Source: Epiperipatus broadwayi
Lineage: Eukaryota; Onychophora; Udeonychophora; Euonychophora; Peripatidae
DNA: 64,000 bases
Assembly (NCBI GenBank): GCA_028023455.1
Contig: JAQFVV010006208.1
Span: forward strand, 7,424,963-7,488,962
Direction: 5' to 3'
Position numbers and translations under genes: made by a program. Below are positions 13,151 through 25,800 of the stretch, in pieces. Positions within the stretch are counted from its first letter, which is position 1. Every line of letters starts with the position of its first letter. The notes under the pieces were generated by a model. The model was not told where the DNA came from and searched no databases. It worked only from the letters and a program-made list of their open reading frames with translations.

Positions 13151-15342
13151 CAGCAGTGGAACATGAGCCTCAACTATATCTAACATTTAACCATAGCGTT
13201 TAGTTTAATTACATGTATGCATGAGTTTCAAAAGGAGAATGGTATATGTGTGACCTTGAGTCATCAGATAGCAGCACAATATTTAGATAGAAATGCTAAT
13301 TTTAAAGTAAAATTAATTGAAACAAACCACAGGTAAGTTAAATTCATATATATATTTTAATAAAAAGCATATCTATCATTCTTTAATATCTTGCTCATTA
13401 ATTTAACTGTTTATTAACAGCAATTTCGATTATATTACTTATTATGCCTCTTTTAAGGGAGTGGTATAATTTATATGCCAATTTAAACAGAGAGAACGAT
13501 TAAAGTTCTTTGGTAGATGCCAAGAAAAACAAACAAACATTTAAAAGCACTACTTTTGGTTAACTTTAACACAAGTAAAATCATTATAAGAGAGAAAATA
13601 ATTTGATTATATTTTTAAGAAATGGCTTCGAAGAGAGTGACACACCTGAATGCAAGTGGATCGCGTTATTCGGCAATAAATATACTAATGATAATAAAAT
13701 ATAAACTAATATGATCAGACCATCATCAACCCGCCACGATGTGCTCAGAGTCAAGAGAAAATAATCAAACCCAGCATTTGAAGTGACAACCAGCACAAAC
13801 TGAATCCCACTGCTCGGTTTCACTGATGCCAAGAAAGTAAAGATGAATGGATTGCACACTTTACAAACCTCAATATATTTTAGGTGAAAGACCAAGACTC
13901 ACTACGCTCAGCTTACCTCGGGTCTTCCCATTTTGTCTTTCATATCATGACCAACATTTTTAACCAGTGAAATATATCATGTGGTATAATTCTGGTATAG
14001 CAATCAAAAGGACAAAACAGGTGATCAAGCAGAGTGCTGGTGAGGCGAATACAAATACTGGATAAATGCCATTCTTTTTAAAATTAGTATATGAAAATTA
14101 TACTGGACCACATAAGATTATATTTATATTATAGCAGATTAACCGAGATTGGATCTAAACAAGTAAATCTAAATTATCATCACGAATATCATTTCCTGGG
14201 GTGACACGTCTCTCCCTTCAAAATAAAATCCCATCAACATTTTAAAATTAACATTTTTAATTTCTCTCTTATGCCTTAGTGTGGAGTAACTTTCTACCCC
14301 CCTTTTCATTCTTTTAAAATGAAGTAATATAATTAAATACAAGTTCCACGCTTGATCCAGTAACTCCGCCAAAACCAACCATATGCGCATGAAATATTTG
14401 CCAAAATATATTATAAAACAAAATTATTTCATCTCGACAAAAATGGGCTCCAAGTAATAATCATTTAGACATTGACCGGAAAATAAGCAAATTATTTAAC
14501 CATAAGACTTTTGTTGAGATGGAACAAATTGGCACATAAATAGCATTTTAAATCAGATATTTATAAATCTAAACAATATATCTATAGGTAAGTAATAAAT
14601 ATCTTTATAGACCACTTTAATATAAGGGAGGCATAATTGAAGACAGCTATATAGCAGAGACGTTAAAGTTAAGTTATAGAAAGTCAAGATTACAAAGTTA
14701 ATACAATATTTTAAATTGAGTTAGGGAGAATTTTAGTTTAGAAGACATTTCTTTGTAGCACAATTAAATATATGGTCAACTGGAATTGGAGAATAAATTA
14801 GGTGGTTAGAAATAAAAACAATTTAAAAGATATTACCTAATTTATTCAGAGTCTGCATGGGAAATCTAGGTCCCATGACAGAATAATAATGTGGAGTTGG
14901 TTTTCATTATTTTGGCATAGGAATAGCTAAGCTATTGAGTAGCTCGGCAGTCCAAAATTCAAACATTTAATGAAAATTTTCCAGTTTTATGGTATTTTGG
15001 CGATTATATTTGGGACAACGGGAAACGGGCAGGCTAGGGTTGTTTATCCCACTGTCATATTACTGCACATATATATTTTAAAAATAAAACTGGTGTGAAT
15101 TCACCATGCTCTCTCTCAAACAAACTGATTAATCATTCCTATTGTTCTCCTGATCTATTTATACATTTCCAGAGTACTTCTTGAAAATTCCCCTTTTTCA
15201 TTAGCCCAAGGCAAAGCACATACATTTGACTCAGGCGATCATAATCAACAATCTAAAATATTTTAGTATTGTCTTCTTAAGATCCACTCTCCTGATAAAC
15301 CCACTAATTTTATTGTTTCAAATCTATTTGAAGTTTAACCGT
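13151..15342. other. No gene seen
   Basis: AT-rich. Frames at 13584-13895 and 14169-14390 (minus) have no recognisable domain. The 14.85-15.06 kb part is somewhat GC-richer and unassigned. Confidence 0.5.
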
Positions 15343-15592
15343 AAAGCATCACATGATCACTATCTCTTATACTAGCACATAATTGTTTATAAACAAGGCA
15401 AAACTTTCTATACAGTACTCTCAGACCCAAAGCTCCTCACTGACGAAGGCCACAAGCCAGAAACTAGTCTGGGGATATTGGCTGAGTAAGCATTTGATAG
15501 GGATTTTATGCACAAGCCTTCTGGCATCCATTGATTACTCTAGATGGCACAGGGTGGCAGTACTGTATAGAAAGTTTTGCCTTGTTTATGTT
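15343..15592 (+). mobile_element. HHR-A element
   Basis: It starts gcatcacatgatcactatc, switches to the sense unit at about 15417 (ctctcagacccaaagctcc) and ends gagttttgccttgttt. The flanking aagttta words could be a short target duplication, but this is weak. Confidence 0.8.
15425..15483 (+). ncRNA. Hammerhead ribozyme motif, type I (HHR-A, degenerate outer stem)
   Basis: Core CUGACGA at 15440-15446, stem II GGC/GCC, GAAA at 15460-15463, stem III ACUAGU, expected cleavage after C15469. Inner stem I UCCUCA/UGGGGA is intact; outer stem I has mismatches at its far end. Confidence 0.7.
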
Positions 15593-16009
15593 AAGTTTAC
15601 TGAGATTTGAGGAATTTTTCTTTAAAATATCTTTTTTTATGATTTATTTTTAATTAAATTAGAAAATCCATTACTACTTTGCTAATGGATTTTCTTTTGT
15701 TTTATACTAAAGAATGTGAGCAGGGTTTATTGCAAAAGTAAATCTTCAGAATAAAATACTTTGACTTTAAAAAAAAAATATTATTTTAAAAATTAATTTC
15801 TTGAAGTCCATCCAATATTTATAATAAAAGTTTTAAATAAAAAGTTTTGAGATTTTATTTACTTATTAACTGAGCTAGAAAATAAATATATACAATATGG
15901 CAGACAGAAAGTTTTATAATCATCGTTACAAGCATGGATCAGATTCGATCCTAGGTTAGAAATATAGAAAGATGTGAAGCATGGATCTGATCTACAGATC
16001 CATTGCTTC
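15593..16009. other. No gene seen
   Basis: AT-rich. A short inverted pair, tccattactactttgctaat against attagcaaag, lies near 15670-15690; nothing else. Confidence 0.5.
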
Positions 16010-17330
16010 AATATATACAATCATTGCTCAGTTTATATTAATTAAGATATGTAAACAAAACATTAAGATAGTAAATTTTTAAACTTTCCCTAATGGACAA
16101 GCTTCAATCTTTTCCATTCTTCAACTCTTCAGCCATCCATTTCAATGAAAATCCGAGGATGAAATGCTCCAAGTCCTTATTGATGCTAATATTATTGTTA
16201 TACTCATGTTGACTTTTAAGTCATTCTGCTCCTTCATGTCATAATCATCATCATCAAACATTATCAATCCACTGCAGGATGAAGGTCTCTCCAAGTTCAA
16301 TACATCTTTTCCTATCTTTAGCTCTCTTCTCCACATCATCCCTGCACACTTTCTTATTTCATCCATCCATCTTATATGTGGTCTCTTTCTGGGTCTTTTA
16401 CAATCTCTTGGAATCCAGTTTAAAATTTCAATTGCCCATCTGTTATCATCTCTTCTAACAATATGTCCAGCCCAACTCCACTTCAGTCTTTTAATTTTTT
16501 CAATGAGGTCAGTAACACCTGTTTGTTCTCTTACCCATACATTGCGTTTTCGATCCCTTCTTGTTACTCCCAACATGCATCTCTCCATACTTCTTTGTAT
16601 AGAATCTTAAAATGTTCATTTAAATACACAGAAAAGGGATGGGCAAAAAACAGGCTGAATATGTAATATTTAAAGACAAATATATTGTCTATACTGAACT
16701 TAATGTAATTAGAAGATTTGAACTCGGACTTTTAAGCTCTCTACAGCTATCCACTCCATATTATTTAATATACACATGACCACATACATGTGAAAAAGAT
16801 AAATCTCCAATATACACATTTCATACTGAACCAGGTCTCATCAGTTGATCCAGATTATTGCTGGTTCAGCATGAAATATGTATATTGGAGATCATTTATC
16901 TTGTGTTTCAATTGGGTGGATAGCTGCAGGGAGCTTGAAAGTCTGAATCCAAAATTCTTCTAATTACATTAAGTTTAGTATAGACAACGTACTACTTATA
17001 TTTGAATATTATATATTCAGCCTGTATTTTGCCCATCCCTCTTCTGTGTATATAAATAGACATATTAAGATTCTATACAAGAGGGCTTAAAATCAACATG
17101 GGTATGATAATAATATTGGCATCAACAAAGTCTTGAGTGCTCCATCATCAGAGTTTTAATGATCTGGATGGCTGAAGAGTTGGAGGGTGGAGAAGTTTGA
17201 AGCCTGTCCATTAAAGTTTGAAGATTTGCTATCTTAATATAAACTGAGCACTGATTGTATATATGTGTGGGAGGTGGTAATATAGATCAACTGATGATTG
17301 TTGGTTCATTAAGTTTAGTAAAGAGAATGT
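16010..17330. repeat. HHR-B element, large foldback with nested RTE
   Basis: The left arm (16010-16860) and right arm (16861-17330) are inverted copies: gctcagtttatatt, catccatttcaatg and acacagaaaagggatggg on the left reappear reversed on the right. The centre carries two facing hammerhead-like cores (tcatcagttgatcc at 16845; gttcagcatgaaatatgtat at 16863). The left arm is longer because an RTE fragment is inserted in it. Confidence 0.75.
16238..16605 (-). mobile_element. RTE retrotransposon 3' end nested in HHR-B
   Basis: The minus-strand frame reads MLGVTRRDRKRNVWVREQTG, then VTDLIEKIKRLKWSWAGHI, VRRDDNRWAIEILNWIPRDC, RPRKRPHIRWMDEIRKCAG and MMWRRELK. This is the best-preserved RTE C-terminus in the window. 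The 3' end is the ATG-repeat end (tcatcatcatca on the + strand) at 16245. The host repeat resumes as tatagaatctta, matching the uninterrupted arm at about 17065. Confidence 0.9.
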
Positions 17331-17511
17331 ACATGCATATAATAAATATTAATTAAATTAATTTTTTTTTTTACTTTAAATTTAATATACAGCATTACAT
17401 AATGGATTCCATTGTGATTATGTAAATGGCCTTGTCGCATTTAATTTACAAACAACAACGCCTTTATTAGTCTTTTTTTTTAATCACTCTTTTCTTTTTT
17501 GTTTGTTTCAG

Positions 17512-17582
17512 GATAACTTTAGACTTGCTTAAAGTTATTTATAATCATGCTCCAGGACCTTGCCACCCGATAAAAGAAATTG
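17512..17582 (+). CDS. Paraoxonase/arylesterase, exon encoding the pre-blade segment
   Basis: This 71-bp internal exon completes a codon with its first base and ends one base into the next. It encodes ITLDLLKVIYNHAPGPCH followed by PIKEI. A pyrimidine tract ending tttgtttcag precedes it and gtaaga follows it. It joins in frame to the exon at 36926. In PON enzymes (six-bladed propeller lactonases/arylesterases that bind two calcium ions, usually secreted or membrane-anchored by a hydrophobic N-terminus) the matching region carries the Cys of the conserved disulphide, Cys42 in human PON1. Here the Cys precedes the Glu-Asp calcium pair by the same 11 residues. The exon for the N-terminal hydrophobic segment should lie upstream; I could not find it. 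Confidence 0.85.
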
Positions 17583-18039
17583 GTAAGATAACTAACTACT
17601 TCTTAATTTAAAATTTCAATTAAAATTAATTTTCATAGAGGATTTACTTATCATTTAACAGTAGTCAAATGTTTAATATAAATATTTTTAAAAAAATATT
17701 CATTAATAGTTTAATTAAGAAAATTGCTTTATAAAAATAATTTATATTATGAAGCTTTATTACTAGAGGAAATTAAATAAAATTGTAGGATATATATTAT
17801 AATATAGAGGGGCAAAAACATAATAAAAAGAATGGGTGGGCTTTTTTTTCAAGAGAGAGAAATAACAAAAGTAATACTATAATAATGAGATAGTAAAGAA
17901 AATGAAGAGGGTTGTGCAAAAATAAGATAGGAAAAAATAAAAATAAATGATAATGGTTTTGTAAATATGTAATATACATAAATAAATGGTAAATCAGATA
18001 AAATATAATAATCAAAATACTCTGGAATAAATTTTACAA

Positions 18040-18240
18040 TAAACATCACATGATCACCATCTCTTATATTAGCACATAATTGTTATTAAACAAGGCAAAA
18101 CTCTCCATACAGTAGTGTCTGGGTATATTGGATGAGTAGGCACTAGATAGGGATTTTATGCACAAGTCTTCTGGAATCCATTGATTACTCTGGTTGGCAC
18201 AGGATGGCACTACTGTATAGAGAGTTTTGCCTTGTTTTAA
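18040..18240 (+). mobile_element. HHR-A element, deleted
   Basis: Starts catcacatgatcaccatctc, contains the inverted ctccatacagtagtg, jumps to tctgggtatattggatgag (just downstream of the ribozyme cleavage site) and ends gagttttgccttgttt. The flanks aaattttacaat and aaatttacaat look like a near-perfect target duplication. The hammerhead core is deleted. Confidence 0.75.
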
Positions 18241-18292
18241 ATTTACAATATTCGATATACCAATACAAAAATAAATAAATAATAACTATAGC

Positions 18293-18910
18293 CAGCTTAA
18301 AACAGTGAGAACTGTCCATAAAATAGTGCCATCCAGTGCAAACCTTAGTAATTAATGGATGCCGGAAGGTTTGTGCATAAAATCCCTATCTAGTGCCTAT
18401 TTATCCAATGTTTTATGATAACTTTGAATTATATTTATCCAATGTTCCCAGAATAGTTTCTAGTTTCCATCAATGAGGATCTTTTAATCTGAGAGCACTG
18501 CACCTACATCTTAGGATTTAATGCAACCCTCCAGCAACCACTTTTTACCTATTTAGTTAACTATAAAACTACAAGCTCAAAATGAAAATACGTTAATGTC
18601 TTCAATCCAAGCTCATTCGCCTAAATAATTATATAGATCGGAGTCCAGTTTAGTATCCATACATTTTGGTGTACTTGGTTTATTAAAAGTCACAATCACC
18701 ATCATTCCATAAGTAAGAATGGTATAAAACCACCAAGACATCACATGATCGCCATTTCCTAAGATTACACAACTGTTAATAGCAGCAACAAACTCTCCAC
18801 ACAGTATTGCTACACAGTGCAAGCTATAGTAATCAATAGATGCAGGAAAGTTTGTGCCTAAAATACCTACCTAGCGCCTATCCATCCAATATCTCCAGAT
18901 TATAGTTATA
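18293..18910 (-). repeat. HHR-A element, head-to-tail partial dimer, decayed
   Basis: The + strand shows the reverse complement of the unit twice: cagtgcaaacctta to gcctatttatccaatg at 18330-18410, then the body from 18460 to 18740, then the ends again from 18745 (catcacatgatcgcc) to 18905. The hammerhead at 18440-18480 has lost its GAAA/GTC side. Confidence 0.7.
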
Positions 18911-19788
18911 AAAATGTATTAAATTGTTGTAAACATTCTATTGCCTTTCAGTAATTTCTTCTATAAATATAAATAGGCAAAGATTCTTTCAATTATTAGC
19001 TACATGCAATAGATAATAAATTTATATGTGAATGCCGCATATAGATGCATACTTCTGTATAATCAAATAATTGATAGGTTGTACTGATGGAAAGTATAAG
19101 GCAATAAAAAAAATAATTAAAGAAATACGTCTATATAATTATTAATATCCAAAATTCCGTTTGATTTGACATTGTGGTAGAATGATAAATTCAAAAAGTA
19201 TTAAGTTTAACCTGACATTTGGTTACTCAAATATCAGATAACCTCCCAAGCAACAGTGTTTTTTTTATATATATATTCAAAATTGTGACGAAAAATGTCT
19301 TAAGTTTTATGTCTTTAATTTTTAAGGTAAATTTATTCCTGAATTTAAAAAAAATTGTGATTCATAGGTTGATAAGTAGAATTCAAAAATTAGTGGTGTT
19401 GCTATCGAATAAATCTATTCAAAGCTTTTCTGCTAAACTCCACTTAAATGTGAAAATTCATCTACTCGGATATAGAAGTAAAAAGAGTTAAAGACCAATT
19501 TCCAACTGAAAAAAAATAAAATTTCATGTTTGACTAAGTGAATAGTTTAAGCTACCAATAATTCTACTAAATATTTTGTTTTGATTACTTTAATTTAATG
19601 ATAGTTAACTCTATTTTAATTTCTTGATCTTCTATGATTTTTTCAAGTTTAACTTATGCTAAAGATTGTTTTTTTTTTTTTCAATATTCCTACAGCTTGT
19701 ATTATATCCATTATGATTTGTTAAATGGAATGAAGTTATTGGTCAATTTGTCTTTTTGGGAATTTATTGTATTAAATTAAATACTGTG
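18911..19788. other. No gene seen
   Basis: AT-rich with poly-T runs. The 90-codon + frame at 19219-19491 has no recognisable features. Confidence 0.5.
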
Positions 19789-19833
19789 CTTCTCCGAAAA
19801 TAAGACCCAAAGTCTGTAGGACTTATTTTAAGG

Positions 19834-20330
19834 CAAGGGTGTGCAAATAGTTGCTCGAGGGCCACATGCGGCCTGCTAAGAGTTTTTATGCGGCCCACCA
19901 AGACAAACAGAAACATCTGCCTTGAACTGAGATTTCCTTCCCATGCGCAACCGAAGACTTGTCTCTTATTTTCCACTAGGATGGCCATGTCAATACATAT
20001 GCGCAGTGTAAATATGATGTGCAGTGCTTTTTTAGTTGATCTGGTTAATTTCAAATTTGTCTTTGTATTAGCAAATATATACATTTCCAACTTTAGTGAA
20101 ACCATGAACCCTCCGAAAAAATATAAAATCGGTGATGAATGTCATGTGTTTAATGAAGAATGGACAAACAAATATTTCTTTGGTAATACAGTGAATAAAG
20201 CAGTGTGTTTATTGTGTCATGAAAAAAATGTGCGGTCCTCCGCTAACCTTTGCTTCCACAAAGTGGCTCTCCACCAATTTCTGCAACTCACGAACCAAAA
20301 CAATTGCCCACGCCTGTTTTAAGGGAATAT
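19834..20330 (+). mobile_element. hAT-family DNA transposon, 5' remnant with BED-type finger
   Basis: The end caagggtgtgcaaatag with a following gcggcc-rich stretch resembles hAT terminal repeats (CAGGGGTGTGCAAA type). An open frame from 20104 begins MNPPKKYKIGDECHVF and continues NEEWTNKYFFGNTVNKAVC, then LLCHEKNVRSSANL. This matches the N-terminus of hAT transposases of the GTF2IRD2/SPIN-like group, in which a F-x3-W-x3-YFF block precedes a C-x2-C zinc pair. The His pair that should follow is disrupted by a frameshift. The catalytic region and right end are missing. Just upstream (19789-19830) the words ccgaaaataagacc suggest a second, unrelated DNA-transposon scrap. Confidence 0.72.
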
Positions 20331-21599
20331 TTTTTATGTACAAAAACCTATATTTCAAGTATAAAAATGTACATTAATTCAAATACTTATCTTTATAGAA
20401 AGCTGCAAGTTTCTTACCCCAGGACCCCCCCCCCCCTCAATTCCTTTCTTGTACTCATCAGAATAGCTTTTTCTTTTTGCAATCATCTTATTTGGTGATC
20501 AGAATATTATTTCATTTAAATTTACCTTTAAGTCACAACTTATTTAAAGACTTGCAAAAATGATTACCTGTTAAGAATAGTTTGTCCACACAAAAGCAAT
20601 AACTAAATGCAAGTATAAAAATTCAGAAAAATGTTCCTTTATTTCACACATGCGCATTAAGTTAAATACGCCCATTTCAACATACGGTATATTGGATTAC
20701 GACAATTCATATATAACACAACCACGTCCTTCTATCAAGTACGCAGATTGTAAACACTTCCCAAATTACTTGTATTTGCCCTGCTTGTGTATTCTTTTTA
20801 AAAACTGTTCTTTAGTTGAAAAAGAATCTGATTTAAATCACTTCGATTATTTTAACGGTCTGATAAAGAAAAAATGTTCAAGAAATTAAACTAATTTTTC
20901 TTTCATCTTGAATGCTTTAAAACTACCACGCTGAAACTTTTTAATATATAAAAGAAATTATAAATTCTTCGAAATATTGACTTGTGGTAGATAAATTGTT
21001 TCTCTATACAGATAGAATTACGTTTGTCGAAAATAGTTGGCAGAAAAATATAAAAGAACCATATAATTTATATTACCATTGAATTCCATTCATTGCTTTA
21101 TAATTCAATGTTTCAATGGGCAAAGAAAGGTCGTCTATTGGGCTACCAGTCTTAATTAGGGCTTGAAATATGGCTTATATTATAAGCATCAAAAATCGGC
21201 TAGCGCTTATTTATTAGTTAAGTCTTATATTTCATAATAATTGAAACAATACGTCTTCCAACTTCTAAGCAGTGGTTATATTAATACAACACCCCTACTA
21301 TCAAAACAATATTTTATGAGGACATCTATTTTCATTTATTTTTCCAAGTTCTATATAAACAGCAAATTAGGCATTTATTACAGTGGATTTCAACTCAACA
21401 GTAATATTCTTATAATCTCATTCAAACTGGTTTATAATCTAAATTTCGGAGTTAATTTCTATATAAATAAATTACAAACTATCAAATATACGAGATTAGA
21501 TGAAACAATGGGTGCTGATATAGTACGCGCTCGGCGGCCATTTTGAATTTGAACATAGGCTTTCAATCTTCCTTCACTTATCCTCTTTATCTCATACAA
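20331..21599. other. No gene; poly-C tract and old foldback arm
   Basis: Contains a pure C run at about 20425-20436 and unassigned short frames. The end (21500-21545, tgctgatatagtacgcgctc and ggccattttgaat) resembles the arms of the foldback at 26.8-27.3 kb. Confidence 0.45.
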
Positions 21600-22320
21600 C
21601 TGATACATATACCACACACATATGACAAGGATAAATGATCTACAGTATATGTATTTCATGCTGAACCAGGACTCATCAGTTGGTCTAGATCATCTCCCAC
21701 ACACATATATAATCAATGCTCAGTTTATATTAAAGTAGCAAATTTTCAAAGTTTAATGAACAGGCTTCAATCTACACCCATCCTTCAACTCTTTGACCAT
21801 CTATACCATTGAGAATCCATTGACAAAATGTCCAAATCCCTGGTTGATACCAATATTATTGTCATGCCTATGAAGACTTCTATGTATCCTGTCTATCCCT
21901 CTTCTGTGTATTTGAATGGATAAAGGTTCTTTGCATGAAGGGTCAGAGTGACTTAATGTCATCATAGGCATAACAATAATATTGTCATCAACCAGGGATT
22001 TGAACATTTTATCATTGGATTCTCAATGGTGTGGATGGCTGAAGAGTTGGAGAGTGGAGTAGATTGAAGCCTATCCATTAAAATTTAAGGATTTGCTGTC
22101 TTAATATAAACTGAGCATTGAGTATATATGTATGTGGGAGATGATGATGTGGACCAACTTATGAGTGCTGGTTCAGCATGAAATATGTAGATTGGAGATC
22201 ATTTATCTTTTTCACATGTGTGTGGTCATATGTATTGGTTATATGAAGTAGAACAGATGGCTGAAAGGAGCTTAAAAATCTGTGTTCAAATCCCTTATAG
22301 AATTACATATAAAACCTCAA
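21600..22320. repeat. HHR-B element, complete foldback
   Basis: Left arm 21600-21930 and right arm about 21930-22320 are inverted copies. The hammerhead-like core is on the minus strand in the left arm (tcatcagttggtctagatc, 21673-21691) and on the + strand in the right arm (accaacttatgagtgctgg, 22153). The right-arm core reads CUUAUGA, so it is inactive. The outer end at 22255-22310 carries a ttcaaatccctta box-B-like word, as in other HHR-B copies. Confidence 0.75.
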
Positions 22321-22649
22321 GTTGATAAATTGTACTTGTATTCAATCAAATAATGTGTAATAATAATTAGAGTAATAAATATTACAACTTCCAAGCAATG
22401 GCTATATTAAAGCAATACCCATTGATATCAAAGCAATCTATGGTATGAATAAAAAATAAATCCATTTTTGTTTACATTCCAAACATGTATTTGAATAACA
22501 AATTGGACAATGGCTTTACATTCATGCTGCCTCACTAAAATCTGTTTATCATCTAAATGAAAGTGGATTCATTTTTAGTGCATAATGTATTGTTTTGCTC
22601 CTAGAGGATGTTGCATTTATTTAATATATGGCGTCAGTACATTAAAATT
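22321..22649. other. No gene; diverged repeat
   Basis: 22380-22580 is a distant copy of 21245-21460 (shared order: cttccaa, agca-tggttatatta, ctatcaaagcaat, ttcattt). The family is unidentified. Confidence 0.4.
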
Positions 22650-22845
22650 CAACTCATAGTTTTTAACCAATCAAGAGCCAACTCCTCCAAGTTATGTAGA
22701 GCAAAGAGGCCACCAGGATCTGTCAAATTGGACATTTCCTGTAAATATGTTCCATAATGTGGTCTTCCACATTCACAGTTTGGAGAGTCTATAAATCCTC
22801 ACCTGTGCAACATATAATGACATCTGTCTTCAATTAAAATTTTCC
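22650..22845 (-). pseudogene. Non-LTR retrotransposon ORF2 C-terminal scrap
   Basis: On the minus strand, two frames together give DSPNCECGRP, (Q)T-MEHIYRKCP and GGLFALHNLEELALDWLK. Many LINE ORF2 proteins end in this pattern: CxCG, QTxxHIxxxCP, then A-x2-WL. A frameshift splits the zinc motif. Confidence 0.6.
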
Positions 22846-25800
22846 TGGAAGGGAGAAACCAGATAATCGAAGAGTAGGATCAGCTATTAAAGTGTGATTA
22901 ATGTTGCATTAATATAGCTAATAATTAGAAGGTGAGACGTTATCATTCTAAGTTCTTGAGAACTTATTTTGTTTATGCTATGAAATTTAAAATTCATTCG
23001 TTAAAGTAATGAATACAAAATGATATTTACTATTCTGGAGAAATTTTTTACATGCTGGTTTGTCTTGATAAAGAAACCCCCCCCCCCCAAATTGACATTT
23101 GGCTTAAACTATAATATCTGTTACTGGTTTTGTGTTTTAAAAAAGGGAATGTCTTTTGGCCAACTGTTTCATTTTGATTAATAGATAATGATAATAAAAT
23201 TATATTAAAACATATTATTCAAGTAGACAAATTAAGAAAACTTATTCATATAGATTCACATGCATGTGAACAAAAGATGGAAGCCATTAAAAATTTTAAA
23301 TATAGAAATGATAAATGTAATATAGATAAAAATGTAACTGATTTACAAAAGAATCAGTTTATTAAATTATATAAAGATTATCGATATAACCGAAAAAGCA
23401 TACTTTTGAATTGTAAAAACCCTACATTCATTAATAATATTTCTATACAAAATGATTATAATGATTAAAATCCTGCTGTTTATCGTATATCAAAAGCATA
23501 CTTCTTACTTTATGCAAAAATGGTTCTATTTATATATTTGTTCGAATACTAATCTACATTACAACCATAGTTCAGTTCTCAAAATTTTCATACTAAAGAT
23601 TATTACATTTTATAGAAAATTGCTGTGAGAAAGAAAATATAATAGAAATCTCAATAGATAAATGCATTTTTTTATGTAATTATAAATAAGTAAAAATAAA
23701 ATTTGTTATAACCATTTATTATTTATTGGAGCTGAAATTCCCAAAAGAAGATTTTTATTATTATATATTGTAACCAAAATCTGGAGCACATGTGATGACG
23801 GTAAGTAATCAAACCTACCACATTGCACGCCAAAGACTGTAACCGAAAAATCTGATCACATCACAACAAATAAAATTAATGATACAACATGAAATTGTTA
23901 TGATTTAATTTGGTCATGGCCAGGGTACACCACGAAGATCCATCATAGTAGTATATGGAAGTATATTATACAAATTATAAATATGTAATTTTATTATTCT
24001 TCAAAACTTTAATCTGCGATTTTTCATTGCATGAGACCTTATGCCCGACCATGGACAAGATGGTATAATTTATGGAACTAATAAAGATTATTCTTTAAGA
24101 GTGACATTTGTGGAACTAATAAAGATTATTCTTTAAGAGTGACATGTATGGTTTTGGTACAAATGCTAGTCTAGGTATGAGCTTTGCAATAATAATAATA
24201 ATGGAAAACTTGGATTCTTTCTATTTATAATTTAATAAATATCAATGAGACTCTTGTTATATTGATGAATGACAATTATATCATTAAGCGAATAAATTCA
24301 ATCATATCGTTATCTGGTAAATCTGTTTATAAGTGTATAAAATCAATCAATTTTGTATCATGTACTAGAATCAACAATGCAAAGCTAAAATGATGCAAAA
24401 GGCAAATGGGATTTTATTGCACCTTACACATCATAAATTACCAAGAACAAAAAGCATTCAAATGTTTTTTTCAGAATATTACTAAAACTCTTATGTCTTA
24501 CTGACAACAGTATGTACTGCAATGTATGCTGTATTCAAGATATAAGATTTCTGGTTTTATGAATGACAAATAGCAACGGCACAGTAAGTTTAATTATAAA
24601 TCAACATTTATTTACAATTTTATGATTAACAAATAATTGATATATGATATTTTAATATAATAAATAAATACATTAATAAACAAATAAATAAATAAAATAT
24701 TATTCCATTTGTTCACTTCACTAAATATATCATAGGCACAGTTTTATAAAAACCTAATCATACATTTTATTATAATTTGATTTAATTTCTGCTATGAGGA
24801 AACTATACCGAAATTCAATATCAAATCATGAAATACCCAATGTTTCAATTCCAGAACCAATAAATCTATACTATAAACCTATAATAATATAATAAGTAAT
24901 ATTATATTTGCAGGAACTAGCTATAATGCAATGCTAAACCAAAGTGAAAATTAAAACTTCAGTTCAGATAAAATATTAATTAACAAGCAGTTAATTATTA
25001 TGAGGATAATTTAGATAAGATGCCCTGCTACACTTTATGACTCAACTTATAAGTTATACTGATAAATGGAAGAAGATGATTTTAGCATAATAATACAAAA
25101 TACTTTGCCCAACTTATATTTATGAAGTAAAATGATATTCCTGTAGATGCATTCATGTACACATAGGAATGATACAACACTGAATACCCTATGGGTTTAT
25201 ACACCACCATGAAGCAACAAATATAATTACACAATTCTGCTGCTTAACCACCAGCACAGGAATGAGTGTAAAAATACAGAAAGTGGCAAATAATTAATCT
25301 GCGGATTAACCACCAGCACAGATTAATGCCATTTAATATTGTAAAGCAATATTAATATTTACTTCATATTTAAAGTGCAAAAATCATCCTAAGGACAACT
25401 AATATACCAAATTATCTTGCTTAAAATATAAACATAGTAACAATGTAATACAACTGACATGAGTATAGGAACAGAACTCTGGAAAGACTCGTAAGACACT
25501 TCATGAGAGGTTAACACACACCATAAATTTCTTAGTAATTCTCAAGCTTTTCGCAAGTGCTATTTTCTCAAATAAATATTTTATTCAATTGCATGAATTT
25601 AATTTAAACATAGTAAAAGTGTAGATCATGAACCTCACATATAAGTTCATATAACTATAAAAATTAAAATTAATTCATTCTTACTTAAATAAAAGTGTTC
25701 AACATTTTTTGAATATCAAATACTATCCGTGAAATCAATATAAAATGTCTTGAACAATAAATACACATTACACAAAGTAATAATTATAAATTATAGCCGA

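Noticed and set aside
1-17511. First paraoxonase exon (hydrophobic N-terminus)
   Set aside because: No Met-plus-hydrophobic frame followed by a donor in the right phase was convincing; short and weakly conserved, so it may be missed or lie outside.
17797-18049. Hydrophobic minus-strand frames resembling membrane proteins
   Set aside because: Phe/Leu/Ile/Tyr richness results from AT-rich sequence; no homologue recognised and no splice context.
23277-23468. 63-codon + frame rich in Lys, Asn and Tyr
   Set aside because: Composition follows local AT bias; no motif.
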